Source of the DNA: an uncultured Eubacteriales bacterium
Lineage (GTDB): Bacteria; Bacillota; Clostridia; Christensenellales; CAG-314
DNA length: 55,291 nt
NCBI GenBank assembly: GCA_949289125.1
Contig: CASEME010000004.1
Coordinates: forward strand, 1-55,291
Direction of reading: 5' to 3'
In this document: piece by piece, positions 24,601-34,230 of the stretch
Position numbering within the stretch: the stretch's first letter is position 1
Layout: each line of letters starts with the position of its first letter
Position numbers and translations under genes: made by a program
Notes under the pieces: generated by a model
Database searches by the model: none
What the model saw: only the letters and a program-made list of their open reading frames with translations
Told to the model about the DNA's origin: nothing

Positions 24601-25185
24601 ATGTTGGAATACGAAAGACAAATGCAACAGCAAGGCTACACGGCAATAGCCGGTATGGACGAGGCAGGCAGAGGTCCTTTGGCAGGTCCTGTGGTTGTTG
24701 CCTGTGTTGTTATGCCTTTGGATAACATTATCGAGGGTATAGACGACAGCAAAAAACTATCAGCAAAAAAACGGCAGTTGCTGTATGATAAGATTGTCAA
24801 TGTTGCGTGTGAAGTCACTGTTTCCGTTGTGAGCCCACAAACAATAGACGAGATAAATATACTTAACGCCACCAAACGCGGTATGCAAGACTGTATTGCT
24901 CGTCTTAACGTGGCAGATTGCGTGTTGATTGACGCAGTAAAACTTGAGGCAAAATTGCCTTGTATGTCTATTATTCACGGTGACGCATTGAGTTACAATA
25001 TTGCAGCGGCAAGCATTGTGGCAAAGGTTACAAGGGACAATATGATGTTGGAGTATGCAAAACAGTATCCGCAATATGGCTTTGAAAAACACAAAGGCTA
25101 TGGCACGGCTTTGCACATTGAACGTCTTAGACAGTTTGGAAAGTGCGATATTCACCGCGACAGTTTTATAAAAAAATTTATATAG
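24601..25185 (+). CDS. rnhB: ribonuclease HII
   Basis: RNase HII removes single ribonucleotides and RNA primers from DNA-RNA hybrids. In 194 residues the catalytic acids are in IAGMDEAGRGPLAGPVV (Asp20, Glu21), DCVLIDAVKL and GDALSYNIAAASIVAKVTRD, and the C-terminus has HKGYGTALHIERL. The normal ADxxKL variant here reads LIDAVKL but keeps the aspartate. AGGCGG precedes the ATG. yraN begins 3 bases after the stop. Confidence 0.97.
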   Translation: MLEYERQMQQQGYTAIAGMDEAGRGPLAGPVVVACVVMPLDNIIEGIDDSKKLSAKKRQLLYDKIVNVACEVTVSVVSPQTIDEINILNATKRGMQDCIARLNVADCVLIDAVKLEAKLPCMSIIHGDALSYNIAAASIVAKVTRDNMMLEYAKQYPQYGFEKHKGYGTALHIERLRQFGKCDIHRDSFIKKFI

Positions 25186-25188
25186 CCT

Positions 25189-25545
25189 ATGCGACAAAAC
25201 AACAGAGCAGTGGGCAACTATGGCGAAAACATTGTTGCTAAGTATCTAAAGAAACATCGTTACAAAATACTTGAACGCAACTACAACACGCCGTACGGAG
25301 AGATAGACATTGTTGCTTACAAAAAAGGAATAACGGTATTTGTGGAAGTTAAGAGCCGCAGTAGCGATGTGTATGGTACGGGGCGAGAGGCTGTTACTGC
25401 CACCAAGCAAAGACACCTAGTGCGTTCGGCAGAGTATTACCTTGTTGCCAACAACAGTTACGGAGTGGCAGTGCGCTTTGACGTTGCCGAGGTCAACCTT
25501 TTGGATCAATCGGTTACGTATATAGAAGATGCCGTGCGTATGTAA
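25189..25545 (+). CDS. yraN: UPF0102 family protein YraN (predicted nuclease fold)
   Basis: A 118-residue protein of the widespread UPF0102 family, a Holliday-junction-resolvase-like fold with no firm biological role. Recognised by NYGENIVAKYLKKHRYKILERN, GEIDIVAYKKGITVFVEVKSR (the Asp and Glu-x-Lys of the nuclease centre) and GREAVTATKQRHLVRSAEYYL. It lies directly behind rnhB with no clear ribosome binding site and is probably translated by coupling. It ends this operon; a new promoter for rplS begins 40 bases later. Confidence 0.93.
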   Translation: MRQNNRAVGNYGENIVAKYLKKHRYKILERNYNTPYGEIDIVAYKKGITVFVEVKSRSSDVYGTGREAVTATKQRHLVRSAEYYLVANNSYGVAVRFDVAEVNLLDQSVTYIEDAVRM

Positions 25546-25584
25546 CTGATATAATAAATATTTGTAAATTTTGCTTCAAAATGC

Positions 25585-25613
25585 TTGCAGATATCGAGCA
25601 TTTGTGCTACTAT
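25585..25613 (+). promoter_or_regulatory. promoter of rplS
   Basis: TTGCAG (25585-25590), 17 bases, TACTAT (25608-25613). Predicted start near 25620, giving an 87-base leader. Confidence 0.7.
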
Positions 25614-25619
25614 ATACAA

Positions 25620-25706
25620 GTGACTTCGGGCGGTCCTCTGACATGCATTGTTTATGAACGCTTTGTAGAAACTTAATAAATAATATATTGAGGAGGAAAA
25701 GTCAGA
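25620..25706 (+). ncRNA. structured rplS leader, candidate L19 autoregulatory element
   Basis: The leader holds a compact region (about 25626-25670) with TTCGGGCGGTCCTCTGACAT near its start. GGGCG can pair with CGCTT further on, and CAT pairs with ATG inside. Low-GC Gram-positives often carry an L19 leader at this place. I judge by position and fold only; a covariance search would settle it. Confidence 0.45.
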
Positions 25707-26045
25707 ATGGATATCATCAAGGCTATTGAGCAAGAAAGTCTTAGAGAAGTACCCGAGTTCAAAGTTGGCGACACTGTACGTGTTATGTTCAAGGTTATTG
25801 AAGGTAACAAAGAGAGAATACAGGCTTACGAAGGTATCGTTATCGCTCGCAAACACGGCGGTTTGAGAGAAACCTTTACAGTAAGACGTATTTCGTCTGG
25901 TATAGGCGTAGAGAGAAGTTTCCCTCTGCACAGTCCCAAAATTGACAAAATCGTTTTGGTAAGAAAAGGCGTTGTTAAACGTGCAAAATTGTACTACTTG
26001 CGCAATCTTACCGGTAAAGCTGCAAAAATCAGAGAGCAAATCTAA
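25707..26045 (+). CDS. rplS: 50S ribosomal protein L19
   Basis: L19 lies at the subunit interface of the 50S particle. The 112 residues show [26 protein letters not shown] start, the motif [34 protein letters not shown] and [19 protein letters not shown], all standard. AGGAGG (25691-25696) precedes the ATG. It stands alone between its own promoter and terminator, whereas in Bacillus it follows trmD directly. Confidence 0.98.
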   Translation: MDIIKAIEQESLREVPEFKVGDTVRVMFKVIEGNKERIQAYEGIVIARKHGGLRETFTVRRISSGIGVERSFPLHSPKIDKIVLVRKGVVKRAKLYYLRNLTGKAAKIREQI

Positions 26046-26061
26046 GGTACTAATGTCTATC

Positions 26062-26096
26062 AAAAGCAATCCGCTACAGGGTTGCTTTTATTTTTT
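26062..26096 (+). terminator. intrinsic terminator of rplS
   Basis: An 11-base-pair stem with one G-U pair (26062-26072 with 26079-26089, core AAAAGCAA) and a 6-base loop leads into T's at 26091-26096, 17 bases after the rplS stop. Confidence 0.9.
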
Positions 26097-26127
26097 GTAA
26101 ATTTTGAGAGTTTTTTACAAAAAGTAC

Positions 26128-26156
26128 TTGTTTATTTGTCGGCAAGAAAGTATACT
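26128..26156 (+). promoter_or_regulatory. promoter of comM-dprA-topA
   Basis: TTGTTT (26128-26133), 17 bases, TATACT (26151-26156). Start predicted near 26163, some 28 bases before the comM ATG. Confidence 0.65.
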
Positions 26157-26190
26157 ATTGTTTATCTGCAAAGGAAAAGGGAAAATAACA

Positions 26191-27720
26191 ATGTTATCAA
26201 AAGTTTATAGTTATGGACTAAAAGGTCTTGAGGGCTATCCTATAGAAATTGAAGTGGACATACATCACGGTATGCCCACCTACGATATTGTCGGTCTTGC
26301 CGACGCCGCAATTAAGGAATCCAAAGAGCGTGTACGTTCGGCACTCAAAAACAACGGCTTTCAATATCCTGTCGCGGCAACAGTAGTCAACCTTGCTCCT
26401 GCAGACACCAAAAAGGAAGGCAGTTGCTACGACCTACCTATAGCAGTGGGCATCTTGGCGGCTACCTCTCAGCTTGCAAGTACCACTGTAAAAGACTATA
26501 TAATATTAGGAGAACTTTCACTCAATGGCGAATTGAGAAAAATCAACGGCATATTGCCTATGCTAATCTCGGCACGTCAACAGGGGGCTACCAAAGCGAT
26601 AGTGCCTTTGGGCAACGCAGAAGAATTGCAATATATAGAAGGTATGCAAATATATGCGCTAAGCAATCTTGTGGAAGTAACACAGTTACTTGGCAACACG
26701 GAGAAATATCAGCCTGTTGCCCTTAAGCACTGGAATTCATCCACAGACAATGTTTACTCTGCCGATTGCGATATGAAGTATATTAAAGGGCAGTTTGCCG
26801 CAAAACGCGCTATGGAAATAGCAGTTGCAGGCGGACACAATATTTTGCTTATAGGTCCACCTGGTGCAGGCAAAACAATGCTTGCCCGTGCTGTACCGTC
26901 TATCATGCCCGACCTTACTTTTGACGAAGCATTGGAAATTGCCAAGATACACAGCATTGCCGGCACGCTTGATGGTTTTGTGGACAGACGTCCTTTCCGT
27001 TCACCGCATCACACGGCATCTGCAGTGTCTTTGACAGGTGGCGGTAGCAAATCCCGCCCAGGTGAAATATCCCTTGCTCACAACGGTGTATTGTTTTTGG
27101 ACGAGTTGCCCGAGTATCCTCGTCACACGCTCGAAACATTGCGCCAACCGCTTGAGGACGGAGTGATAACAGTTGCAAGAAGTGCATTGACTGTTACATA
27201 CCCTGCCAACTTTATGCTTGTTGCAAGTATGAATCCTTGTCCGTGTGGCAACTATGGCAGCAGTACGCAAGTGTGCAAGTGTTCGGCAAGCCAAATACAC
27301 AATTATCTCAGCAAATTGTCCGGTCCTTTGCTTGACAGAATAGATTTGCATGTTGAAGTGGATAGTGTGGACTACAAAGATTTGCAGACAGAACAACTGT
27401 CCGAAAGTTCGGATACTGTGCGTCAGCGCGTCAATGTTGCCCGTTCTATTCAGACGCAACGCCTCAAAGATGTTGCCCATATACATTGCAATGCTCACAT
27501 GGGCAATGCAGAGATAAAGAAGTATTGCAAGTTGGACAATCGTAGCTCGCAACTGTTGGAAGATAGTTTCCGTAAGCTCAACCTGTCTGCCCGTGCTTAC
27601 AACCGCATACTCAAAGTTGCGCGTACAATAGCCGATTTGGACCAACAGCAAGATATATCGGTGCAACATATTGCAGAGGCTTTGCAATATCGTTCTTTGG
27701 ACAGAAAATACAGAGCTTAG
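26191..27720 (+). CDS. comM: ComM/YifB family Mg-chelatase-like AAA+ ATPase
   Basis: ComM is a branch-migration helicase that extends strand exchange during natural transformation; YifB members are widespread. The ATG at 26191, after AAGGAAAAGGG, starts the family N-terminus MLSKVYSYGLKGLEGYPIEIE and gives 509 residues. An N-terminal Lon-like domain is followed by Walker A IGPPGAGKTMLARAVP, Walker B VLFLDELPEYPR, the RRPFRSPHHT signature and a four-cysteine zinc-type loop (NPCPCGNYG, then CKC). The next gene is dprA, another transformation protein. This hints at competence or at general recombination; the pairing is common in Clostridia. Confidence 0.95.
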   Translation: MLSKVYSYGLKGLEGYPIEIEVDIHHGMPTYDIVGLADAAIKESKERVRSALKNNGFQYPVAATVVNLAPADTKKEGSCYDLPIAVGILAATSQLASTTVKDYIILGELSLNGELRKINGILPMLISARQQGATKAIVPLGNAEELQYIEGMQIYALSNLVEVTQLLGNTEKYQPVALKHWNSSTDNVYSADCDMKYIKGQFAAKRAMEIAVAGGHNILLIGPPGAGKTMLARAVPSIMPDLTFDEALEIAKIHSIAGTLDGFVDRRPFRSPHHTASAVSLTGGGSKSRPGEISLAHNGVLFLDELPEYPRHTLETLRQPLEDGVITVARSALTVTYPANFMLVASMNPCPCGNYGSSTQVCKCSASQIHNYLSKLSGPLLDRIDLHVEVDSVDYKDLQTEQLSESSDTVRQRVNVARSIQTQRLKDVAHIHCNAHMGNAEIKKYCKLDNRSSQLLEDSFRKLNLSARAYNRILKVARTIADLDQQQDISVQHIAEALQYRSLDRKYRA

Positions 27721-27735
27721 ACTAATAGGTAATAT

Positions 27736-28833
27736 ATGATATACAACGACAAACAATTAGTTTGCATAGCTTTGGCACAAGCAGAGTGTAGCGGTACGCA
27801 AAAGTCACTTGCTTGTGCACAGAGTGCGCAGTCAGTAGAGCATCTTCAACAGATGTTGCAAAAGCAGTGCGCTGAAGTGCAGTTTTCCCAAGCGGCTATA
27901 GCTGTGCTCAAAAAAGTTGCTGTACGCAGTCAGCTTGAAAACATAGTTAAGCGATTGGACGAAAATGATATAGTATGTGTGACATATTATTCTGCAGAAT
28001 ATCCAGATACACTAAGACATTTGCCCGATCCGCCTTTGTGCTTGTATTGTAAGGGAGATATCGGACTACTCAAGTCACGTGCTTTGGCAGTTGTGGGTAC
28101 GCGCAAACCTAACGCTTATGGCAGACGAGTTGCCAACAATTTTGTAATGGCATTGTGTCACGACTTTGTAATAGTAAGTGGTCTTGCCTACGGTATAGAC
28201 AGTATAGCACATGAAGTGACGCTTAGCGAGCACCAAAAGACGGTGGCAGTATTGGGTAGCGGACTCAACGTAATATACCCATCTGCCAACACAGGACTTG
28301 CGCAAAAAATAGTTGCAAGCGGTGGATTGTTAGTGACTGAATATCCGTTGGACACTCAGCCCAAGCAATATCACTTCCCACAGCGCAACAGAATAGTATC
28401 GGGGTTGTCGCAAGGTGTGCTTGTGTGTCAATCTCCCGAACGAAGCGGTACGGCAGTAACTGTTGAACTTGCGCTCGAGCAGGGCAAAGACGTCTTTGTA
28501 GTGCCTGGTGAGATATATGACTTTGGCTTTTCGGGTAGCAACAAACTTATCAAAACAATGCAGGCGGCAATGGTAACCGATCCCAAGGATATTGCTAACT
28601 TTTATTCGTTGAGCTACAAAGACGTGCAACAACAGTTACCTATATTAAGTGAGGACGAACAAAAGGTAGTAGACCTGTTGAGCGACCAACCTATGCATTT
28701 CAATCAAATAATAACTGCCCTCAATATGACGCCCAAAGATGGTATGATTTTGTTGGCAAATATGGAATTAAAGAGTATAATTGCAAAGACGGCGGGTAAT
28801 ATGTACCGTCTTGATAACGGAGGAAATGGATGA
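27736..28833 (+). CDS. dprA: DNA-processing protein DprA
   Basis: DprA binds incoming single-stranded DNA and loads RecA during transformation. The 365 residues contain an N-terminal helical region, the Rossmann-fold core with LAVVGTRKPNAYGRR, IVSGLAYGIDSIAHE, VAVLGSGLNVIYP, HFPQRNRIVSGLS and VPGEIYDFGFSGSNKLI, and a C-terminal winged-helix domain (from about 295). The core motif after VPGEI differs from the common form with GtN. AGGTAATAT lies before the ATG. Its stop overlaps the topA start by 4 bases. Other competence genes are not in the window. Confidence 0.96.
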   Translation: MIYNDKQLVCIALAQAECSGTQKSLACAQSAQSVEHLQQMLQKQCAEVQFSQAAIAVLKKVAVRSQLENIVKRLDENDIVCVTYYSAEYPDTLRHLPDPPLCLYCKGDIGLLKSRALAVVGTRKPNAYGRRVANNFVMALCHDFVIVSGLAYGIDSIAHEVTLSEHQKTVAVLGSGLNVIYPSANTGLAQKIVASGGLLVTEYPLDTQPKQYHFPQRNRIVSGLSQGVLVCQSPERSGTAVTVELALEQGKDVFVVPGEIYDFGFSGSNKLIKTMQAAMVTDPKDIANFYSLSYKDVQQQLPILSEDEQKVVDLLSDQPMHFNQIITALNMTPKDGMILLANMELKSIIAKTAGNMYRLDNGGNG

Positions 28834-31052
28834 AACTTGTTATTGTCGAATCTCCTGCAAAAGCTAAGACAATTGCAAAATATTTGGGAGAAGGCTATGT
28901 TGTGGACGCGTCCAAAGGTCACATAAGAGATTTGCCCGAAAAAGAAATGGGTGTAGATATTGATAACCACTACAAGCCTGTCTACAAAATACGTACAAAA
29001 GAGCAAAAGGAAACTATTGCCCGACTCAAAAGCAAAGTGGACAGTGCAGAAAAAGTATACCTTGCTACCGACCCGGATCGCGAAGGCGAGGCAATATCTT
29101 GGCATCTGCAACAGACGCTCAAACTTAAGCCCGAACAGTGCAACCGCATAATGTTCAACGAAATATCCAAAAGTGCAGTCAACAAAGCTATACAATCACC
29201 TGCAAGTATCAATATGAGCCTTGTCAACGCTCAGCAAGCGCGTAGAGTGTTGGACAGACTTGTGGGCTACACCTTGTCGCCTGTGCTGTGTCGCAAGATA
29301 CAAGGCAAGTTGTCTGCAGGTAGAGTGCAGTCTGCCGCTTTGCGCATTGTTGTAGATAGAGAAAACGAAATTACTTCCTTTGTGCCCGAAGAATATTGGA
29401 ACATCTCTGCCATATTGGAAAAGAGAGGGGACAAACCGCAATTTAAGAGTTTACTTACAGGCTACAAAGGTAAAAAGCTCAAAATAACCAACAAAGAACA
29501 GTGTGACAAGGTTTTGTCCGAACTTCACGGCAACCAATATACTGTTGCTAATGTCAAAAAAGCAGTTACTTACGGCAAGCCATTGCCTCCTTTTACTACA
29601 AGTACTTTGCAACAGGACGCTGTCAACAAGTTGCGCATGACAAGTAGCAACGCTATGCAGATAGCTCAACAACTGTACGAAGGTTTGGACGTGCCAAGTA
29701 TGGGACACGTTGCTCTTATTACTTATATACGTACCGACTCTGTACGTATATCTGCCGAAGCGGCTGCATCAGCACGCGAGTATCTTTTGCAACATTATGG
29801 TCAGCGTTATGTGCCCGATACTCCCAATGTGTATTCTTCCAAAAAATCAGCTCAGGACGCGCACGAGGCAATACGTCCCATCAATTTGGAACTTACTCCC
29901 GAGATGATGAAAGACAAATTGCAAAGCGGACAATACAAGTTGTACAAACTTATATATCAACGCTTTTTGGCAAGTCAGTCTACCAAATCGCAGTTTGACA
30001 GCGTCAATGTGGAAATAGACTGCAACGGCTATACTTTTTCTGCATCGGGCAAGACTATGATATTTGACGGTTATACGGCAATTTATGCCGATAATGTCAA
30101 AGAGGACAAGACAGACAAAGAGGACGGCGACAATGTACGTTTGCCTGCTTTGGCTGTGGGTGACATACTCAATCTTATTGAGCTTAAACACGAGCAAAAG
30201 TTTACCAAACCGCCCGTGCGTTATACCGAGGCTTCTCTTATCAAAGCCATGGAAGAGCGCGGTATTGGCAGGCCAAGTACGTATGCTGCAACAATGTTTA
30301 CATTGTATAAGCGCGAATATGTAATAAAAGACGGCAAATATCTTGTGCCAACAGAACTTGGCAAAGTTGTTACCGATTACCTCAAAGAGCATTTTCACGA
30401 CATTGTAGACGTAGAATTTACTGCTGAGATGGAAGATAAGTTGGACTCTATAGAAGAAGACAAAGCAGTTTGGTACGATGTTGTGGACGAAATATACCAA
30501 CCGCTCAAAAGAGAAGTGAGTGCAGCACTCAATTCGTCAGGATTAGCTGTCCCAGATCAACCTACCGATGAGGTGTGCGAAAAGTGCGGTGCTCCTATGG
30601 TAATTAAGTCGGGCAGATACGGCAAGTATCTTGCTTGTAGCAATTATCCTGAGTGCTGCAATAGGCGCAGTCTTAATGAAAAATCTCAACCCAAACTTAC
30701 AGACGAGATATGCGAAAAATGTGGCGCGCATATGTTGGAAAGAGAAGGAAAGTTTGGCAAGTATCTTGCTTGTAGCAATTATCCCGAGTGCAAAAACACT
30801 CGTAGCCTCAACGAAGTAGTGGCAACTTGTCCATTGTGTGGCAAGCCTGTTGCCAAACGTACTACCAAGCGAGGCAAAATTTTCTATGGCTGTAGCGGTT
30901 ATCCCGATTGTACTTTTGCTTCGTGGGATATACCTACAGGCACGCTTTGTCCGCAGTGTGGCAAGCCACTTGTGTATGCCGACAAAGACAACACTACAGT
31001 CAAGTGTTCGGACAAGCAGTGCAACTATACTCACAAGATAACGGAGAAATAA
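28830..31052 (+). CDS. topA: DNA topoisomerase I
   Basis: TopA relaxes negative supercoils. The 740-residue type IA enzyme opens with the TOPRIM domain: KLVIVESPAKAKTIAKYLG and the metal-binding DPDREGEAISWHL. The active tyrosine is Tyr299 in YIRTDS. The C-terminus carries four cysteine ribbons: two near-identical ones beginning CEKCGA (codons 30577-30660 and 30709-30792), then CPLCGKP and CPQCGKP. The two first ribbons share 29 identical bases, a sign of recent duplication. GGAGG precedes the start, which overlaps dprA (ATGA). trmFO overlaps its stop by one base. Confidence 0.98.
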   Translation: MKLVIVESPAKAKTIAKYLGEGYVVDASKGHIRDLPEKEMGVDIDNHYKPVYKIRTKEQKETIARLKSKVDSAEKVYLATDPDREGEAISWHLQQTLKLKPEQCNRIMFNEISKSAVNKAIQSPASINMSLVNAQQARRVLDRLVGYTLSPVLCRKIQGKLSAGRVQSAALRIVVDRENEITSFVPEEYWNISAILEKRGDKPQFKSLLTGYKGKKLKITNKEQCDKVLSELHGNQYTVANVKKAVTYGKPLPPFTTSTLQQDAVNKLRMTSSNAMQIAQQLYEGLDVPSMGHVALITYIRTDSVRISAEAAASAREYLLQHYGQRYVPDTPNVYSSKKSAQDAHEAIRPINLELTPEMMKDKLQSGQYKLYKLIYQRFLASQSTKSQFDSVNVEIDCNGYTFSASGKTMIFDGYTAIYADNVKEDKTDKEDGDNVRLPALAVGDILNLIELKHEQKFTKPPVRYTEASLIKAMEERGIGRPSTYAATMFTLYKREYVIKDGKYLVPTELGKVVTDYLKEHFHDIVDVEFTAEMEDKLDSIEEDKAVWYDVVDEIYQPLKREVSAALNSSGLAVPDQPTDEVCEKCGAPMVIKSGRYGKYLACSNYPECCNRRSLNEKSQPKLTDEICEKCGAHMLEREGKFGKYLACSNYPECKNTRSLNEVVATCPLCGKPVAKRTTKRGKIFYGCSGYPDCTFASWDIPTGTLCPQCGKPLVYADKDNTTVKCSDKQCNYTHKITEK
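30621..30784 (+). repeat. duplicated zinc-ribbon coding repeat in topA
   Basis: A 29-base stretch beginning GGCAAGTATCTTGCTTGTAG is identical at 30621-30649 and 30756-30784, 135 bases (45 codons) apart. It encodes GKYLACSNYP in two adjacent zinc ribbons of TopA, so the copies probably arose by in-frame tandem duplication or gene conversion. Confidence 0.9.
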
Positions 31053-32356
31053 TGAAGTTTAACATTTATGGCGGTGGTCTTGCTGGCTGTGAGGCGGCAT
31101 ACCAGCTGTTAAAACGCGGTATGTCTGTTACCATGTATGAGATGAAACCGCACAATAAATCGCCTGCACATACATTGGATACGCTGTGCGAACTTGTCTG
31201 CTCCAACTCGTTGAAGTCGGACGACGTCAATACGTCATCGGGCTTACTTAAAGCGGAACTACGCAAGTTGGACAGTCTTGTAATAAGATGTGCGGATAAT
31301 AACGCTGTACCTGCAGGCAATGCGCTTGCTGTGGATAGGGAAAAATTTTCTCAGGCAGTTACCGAAAGTCTGTTGCAATTTGATAATTTTCGTATTGTGA
31401 CTAAAACAGTTGACAAAATAGAAAGGGATGTAAATACTGTATCTATAGTGGCAACAGGACCGCTTACAGACGAGGCGTTGATTGGCGACTTCAGCAAATT
31501 GTTTGGCGACAAATTTTTGTACTTTTTTGACGCAGTTGCGCCTATTGTGACAGCGGAGAGCATAGACTTTGACAGTGCATTTGTGGCAAGCAGATACGAC
31601 AAAGGCACGTCGGACTATATCAACTGTCCAATGGACAAGCAATGTTTTGAAAATTTTTGGCAACAATTAGTTACTGCTGACACTGTAGAAATCAAAGACT
31701 TTGAAAACAACGTGTTTGAAGGGTGTATGCCAATAGAAGTTATGGCAAAGCGTGGTATGGATACAATCCGCTTTGGTCCGCTAAAGCCCGTTGGACTACG
31801 AGATCTGCGTTGTCCCGATGTGAGGCCGTATGCAGTTTTGCAACTGCGCAAAGAAAACAAAGAAGGCACTTTGTACAACCTTGTAGGTTTTCAGACACAC
31901 CTGAAGTTTGGCGAACAAAAGCGAGTATTTTCGCTTATACCTGCTTTGCGCAATGCTGAGTTTGTTCGATACGGCGTTATGCATCGCAATACCTATATCA
32001 ATGCGCCCAAATTTTTGGATAGTTGCTTCAGGCTCAAAAGTCAGCCAAATATCTTTTTTGCAGGGCAGTTGACGGGCGTTGAAGGTTATGTGGAGTCGGT
32101 AGCTTCGGGGCTTGTAGCCGCAATATCGGCTTTCAGACAAGCGCAAGGTGAGTCCGATATCGTATGGGACGAAAATACTATGATAGGTGCACTGTGCAAG
32201 CACGTCAGCACCGACTATGGTCAGTATTCGCCTATGAATGCCAACTTTGGCATACTGCCACCATTGGAACAAAAGGTGAAAGACAAGGCGTTGAAAAAAA
32301 GTTTGCTTAGTGAACGTGCTTTGCTTGCAACAGACCAAATTTGTAGTAAGATATAA
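31052..32356 (+). CDS. trmFO: methylenetetrahydrofolate-tRNA-(uracil-54-C5)-methyltransferase TrmFO
   Basis: TrmFO makes ribothymidine at U54 of tRNAs from methylenetetrahydrofolate and FADH2. The 434-residue protein starts [19 protein letters not shown], an FAD-binding fold, at 31052 (TAATG overlap with topA, GGAG just ahead). Family segments are [77 protein letters not shown] and [19 protein letters not shown]. The open frame extends upstream inside topA but the N-terminal dinucleotide motif fixes the start. The usual next gene, xerC/codV, is missing and hslV follows directly. Confidence 0.96.
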   Translation: MKFNIYGGGLAGCEAAYQLLKRGMSVTMYEMKPHNKSPAHTLDTLCELVCSNSLKSDDVNTSSGLLKAELRKLDSLVIRCADNNAVPAGNALAVDREKFSQAVTESLLQFDNFRIVTKTVDKIERDVNTVSIVATGPLTDEALIGDFSKLFGDKFLYFFDAVAPIVTAESIDFDSAFVASRYDKGTSDYINCPMDKQCFENFWQQLVTADTVEIKDFENNVFEGCMPIEVMAKRGMDTIRFGPLKPVGLRDLRCPDVRPYAVLQLRKENKEGTLYNLVGFQTHLKFGEQKRVFSLIPALRNAEFVRYGVMHRNTYINAPKFLDSCFRLKSQPNIFFAGQLTGVEGYVESVASGLVAAISAFRQAQGESDIVWDENTMIGALCKHVSTDYGQYSPMNANFGILPPLEQKVKDKALKKSLLSERALLATDQICSKI

Positions 32357-32384
32357 CAATGTTAATATAAGGAGAACTAATACA

Positions 32385-32921
32385 ATGGTATCTATCAAAG
32401 GTACAACTATATGCGCCGTCAAACGCAACGGCAAAATAGCCATTGCAGGTGACGGACAAATTACTCAGGGCGAAAGCGTCATTATGAAAAATACAGCCGT
32501 CAAAGTGCGTCGTATCTATGACGGTAAAGTGGTAATTGGTTTTGCAGGTTCTGTAGCAGACGCATTTACACTTGCAGAAAAATTTGAAGAAATGTTGCAA
32601 AAATTTAGTGGCAACCTTATGCGTAGTTGTGTAGAGCTTGCTCAGTTGTGGCGCAGAGACCGTGTTATGAGCAAACTTGAAGCAATGATGCTTGTTGCAG
32701 ATAAAGAAAACGTATTTTTGCTGTCGGGCGTTGGTGACGTCATCGAGCCTGACGGTGGCGTATGCGCTATCGGTAGCGGTGGCAACTATGCGCTTGCGGC
32801 TGCAAAAGCATTGTACCAAAATACCGATTTGTCTGCAAAAGAAATTGCTCGCAAGGCATTGGAAATAGCAGGCAGTATATGCGTATTTACCAATGGCAAT
32901 ATTACAGTAGAGGAGGTATAA
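32385..32921 (+). CDS. hslV: ATP-dependent protease subunit HslV (ClpQ)
   Basis: HslV is the proteasome-like threonine peptidase of the HslUV complex. From the ATG at 32385, after AAGGAG, the 178-residue protein starts [22 protein letters not shown]. The Thr-Thr after a short six-residue leader matches the mature catalytic N-terminus, so processing (or a Bacillus ClpQ-like N-terminal extension) is expected. The lysine equivalent and [30 protein letters not shown] and [15 protein letters not shown] are conserved. hslU follows after 3 bases. codY, usual after hslU, is absent. Confidence 0.96.
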   Translation: MVSIKGTTICAVKRNGKIAIAGDGQITQGESVIMKNTAVKVRRIYDGKVVIGFAGSVADAFTLAEKFEEMLQKFSGNLMRSCVELAQLWRRDRVMSKLEAMMLVADKENVFLLSGVGDVIEPDGGVCAIGSGGNYALAAAKALYQNTDLSAKEIARKALEIAGSICVFTNGNITVEEV

Positions 32922-32924
32922 TGT

Positions 32925-34217
32925 ATGACTCCCAAAGAGATAGTCAAAGAGTTGGACAGATATATTGTAGGACAAACTGAGGCAAAAAAAGCAGTTGCTA
33001 TTGCTTTGCGCAACAGATATCGTCGTAGCAAACTAAGCCAACAGGACAGAGAAGAAATTACACCCAAAAATATTATTATGAAAGGACCTACAGGCGTAGG
33101 CAAAACAGAAATTGCACGTCGTCTTGCAAAACTTGTCAAAGCACCTTTCTTAAAAGTTGAAGCAACCAAGTATACAGAGGTAGGATATGTAGGCCGTGAC
33201 GTTGAGTCGATGATTCGTGACTTGGTAGAAGTCGCTATCCGCTTAGTTAAGGACGAAAGATACAACGACGTAAGGGAACGTGCGTACAACATAGCACTCG
33301 ATAGAGTGGCAGACATTGTATCCAAAAGCGGTACTGCCAATTTGCCCGAAGGCGTTACAAAGCAAATGATACGCGATGAAATAGCCAAAGGCAATCTTGA
33401 CCAACTTGTGGTGGAAGTGTCTGTTAAGGATACGCCCAAACCGATAGAGTTGCCCAACGGCGGCAGTGCGGAGATAAACCTTGGCAGTATCTTTGGCGAT
33501 ATGTTGCCCAAACGCACCAAAAAACGTATGGTGACTGTGTTGGAAGCGCTTTCGTTGTTCAGCAGTGAAGAAAGTGAAAAACTTATCGACCTTGATAGCG
33601 TAGAAAGTGAAGCGTTGAAGCGTGCAGAAAACGACGGCGTTATCTTTATTGACGAGGTGGACAAAATAGCAGGCGGTACTTCCCGCAGTGGTCCCGATGT
33701 TTCTCGCGAGGGCGTGCAAAGAGATATATTGCCTATAGTAGAAGGTTGCACAGTAAGTACTAAATACGGCAATATCAAAACAGATTACATTTTGTTTATT
33801 GCAAGCGGCGCTTTTCACGTGTCCAAAGTTACAGACCTTATCCCCGAGTTGCAAGGACGTTTCCCCGTACTTGTGGAGCTTAACAGCTTGTCTGCTGATG
33901 ACTTTGTAAAAATTCTTATCGAGCCAGAAAACGCTATCACTACTCAATACTCAAAGCTGTTGGCTGTGGATAACATCGATTTGCAATTTACCAAAGACGG
34001 TATCAAAGAAATTGCCAATGTGGCATACGAACAAAACAATGTGTTGGAAGATCTCGGCGCTCGCAGATTGCAAGGTATATTGGAACACATTGTAGAGGAC
34101 GTTTCTTACGATGTGGACGAAGAAGGAAAAGCAAAAAAAGTTGTTATCGACAAAAAATATGTGGAAAAACATTTCCAAAATTACGGTTCACGCAACCTCA
34201 AAAAGTATATAATCTGA
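32925..34217 (+). CDS. hslU: ATP-dependent protease ATPase subunit HslU (ClpY)
   Basis: HslU is the AAA+ unfoldase that feeds HslV. The 430 residues have the N-terminal ELDRYIVGQTEAKKAVAIAL, Walker A GPTGVGKTEIARRLA, pore motif YVGRDVESMIRDL (the GYVG loop), a somewhat short inserted I-domain (about 105-215), Walker B GVIFIDEVDKIAGG, sensor region LQGRFPVLVEL and LGARRL with the arginine of sensor 2. The start at 32925 is 8 bases from AGGAGG; an ATG at 32921 is out of frame. The C-terminal tail, which docks into HslV, ends KKYII. Confidence 0.97.
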   Translation: MTPKEIVKELDRYIVGQTEAKKAVAIALRNRYRRSKLSQQDREEITPKNIIMKGPTGVGKTEIARRLAKLVKAPFLKVEATKYTEVGYVGRDVESMIRDLVEVAIRLVKDERYNDVRERAYNIALDRVADIVSKSGTANLPEGVTKQMIRDEIAKGNLDQLVVEVSVKDTPKPIELPNGGSAEINLGSIFGDMLPKRTKKRMVTVLEALSLFSSEESEKLIDLDSVESEALKRAENDGVIFIDEVDKIAGGTSRSGPDVSREGVQRDILPIVEGCTVSTKYGNIKTDYILFIASGAFHVSKVTDLIPELQGRFPVLVELNSLSADDFVKILIEPENAITTQYSKLLAVDNIDLQFTKDGIKEIANVAYEQNNVLEDLGARRLQGILEHIVEDVSYDVDEEGKAKKVVIDKKYVEKHFQNYGSRNLKKYII

Positions 34218-34230
34218 CAAAGGTAAAAAT

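Noticed and set aside
32786..33778. 330-codon minus-strand frame opposite hslV-hslU
   Set aside because: Serine- and leucine-rich antisense translation of HslU; no supporting signals.
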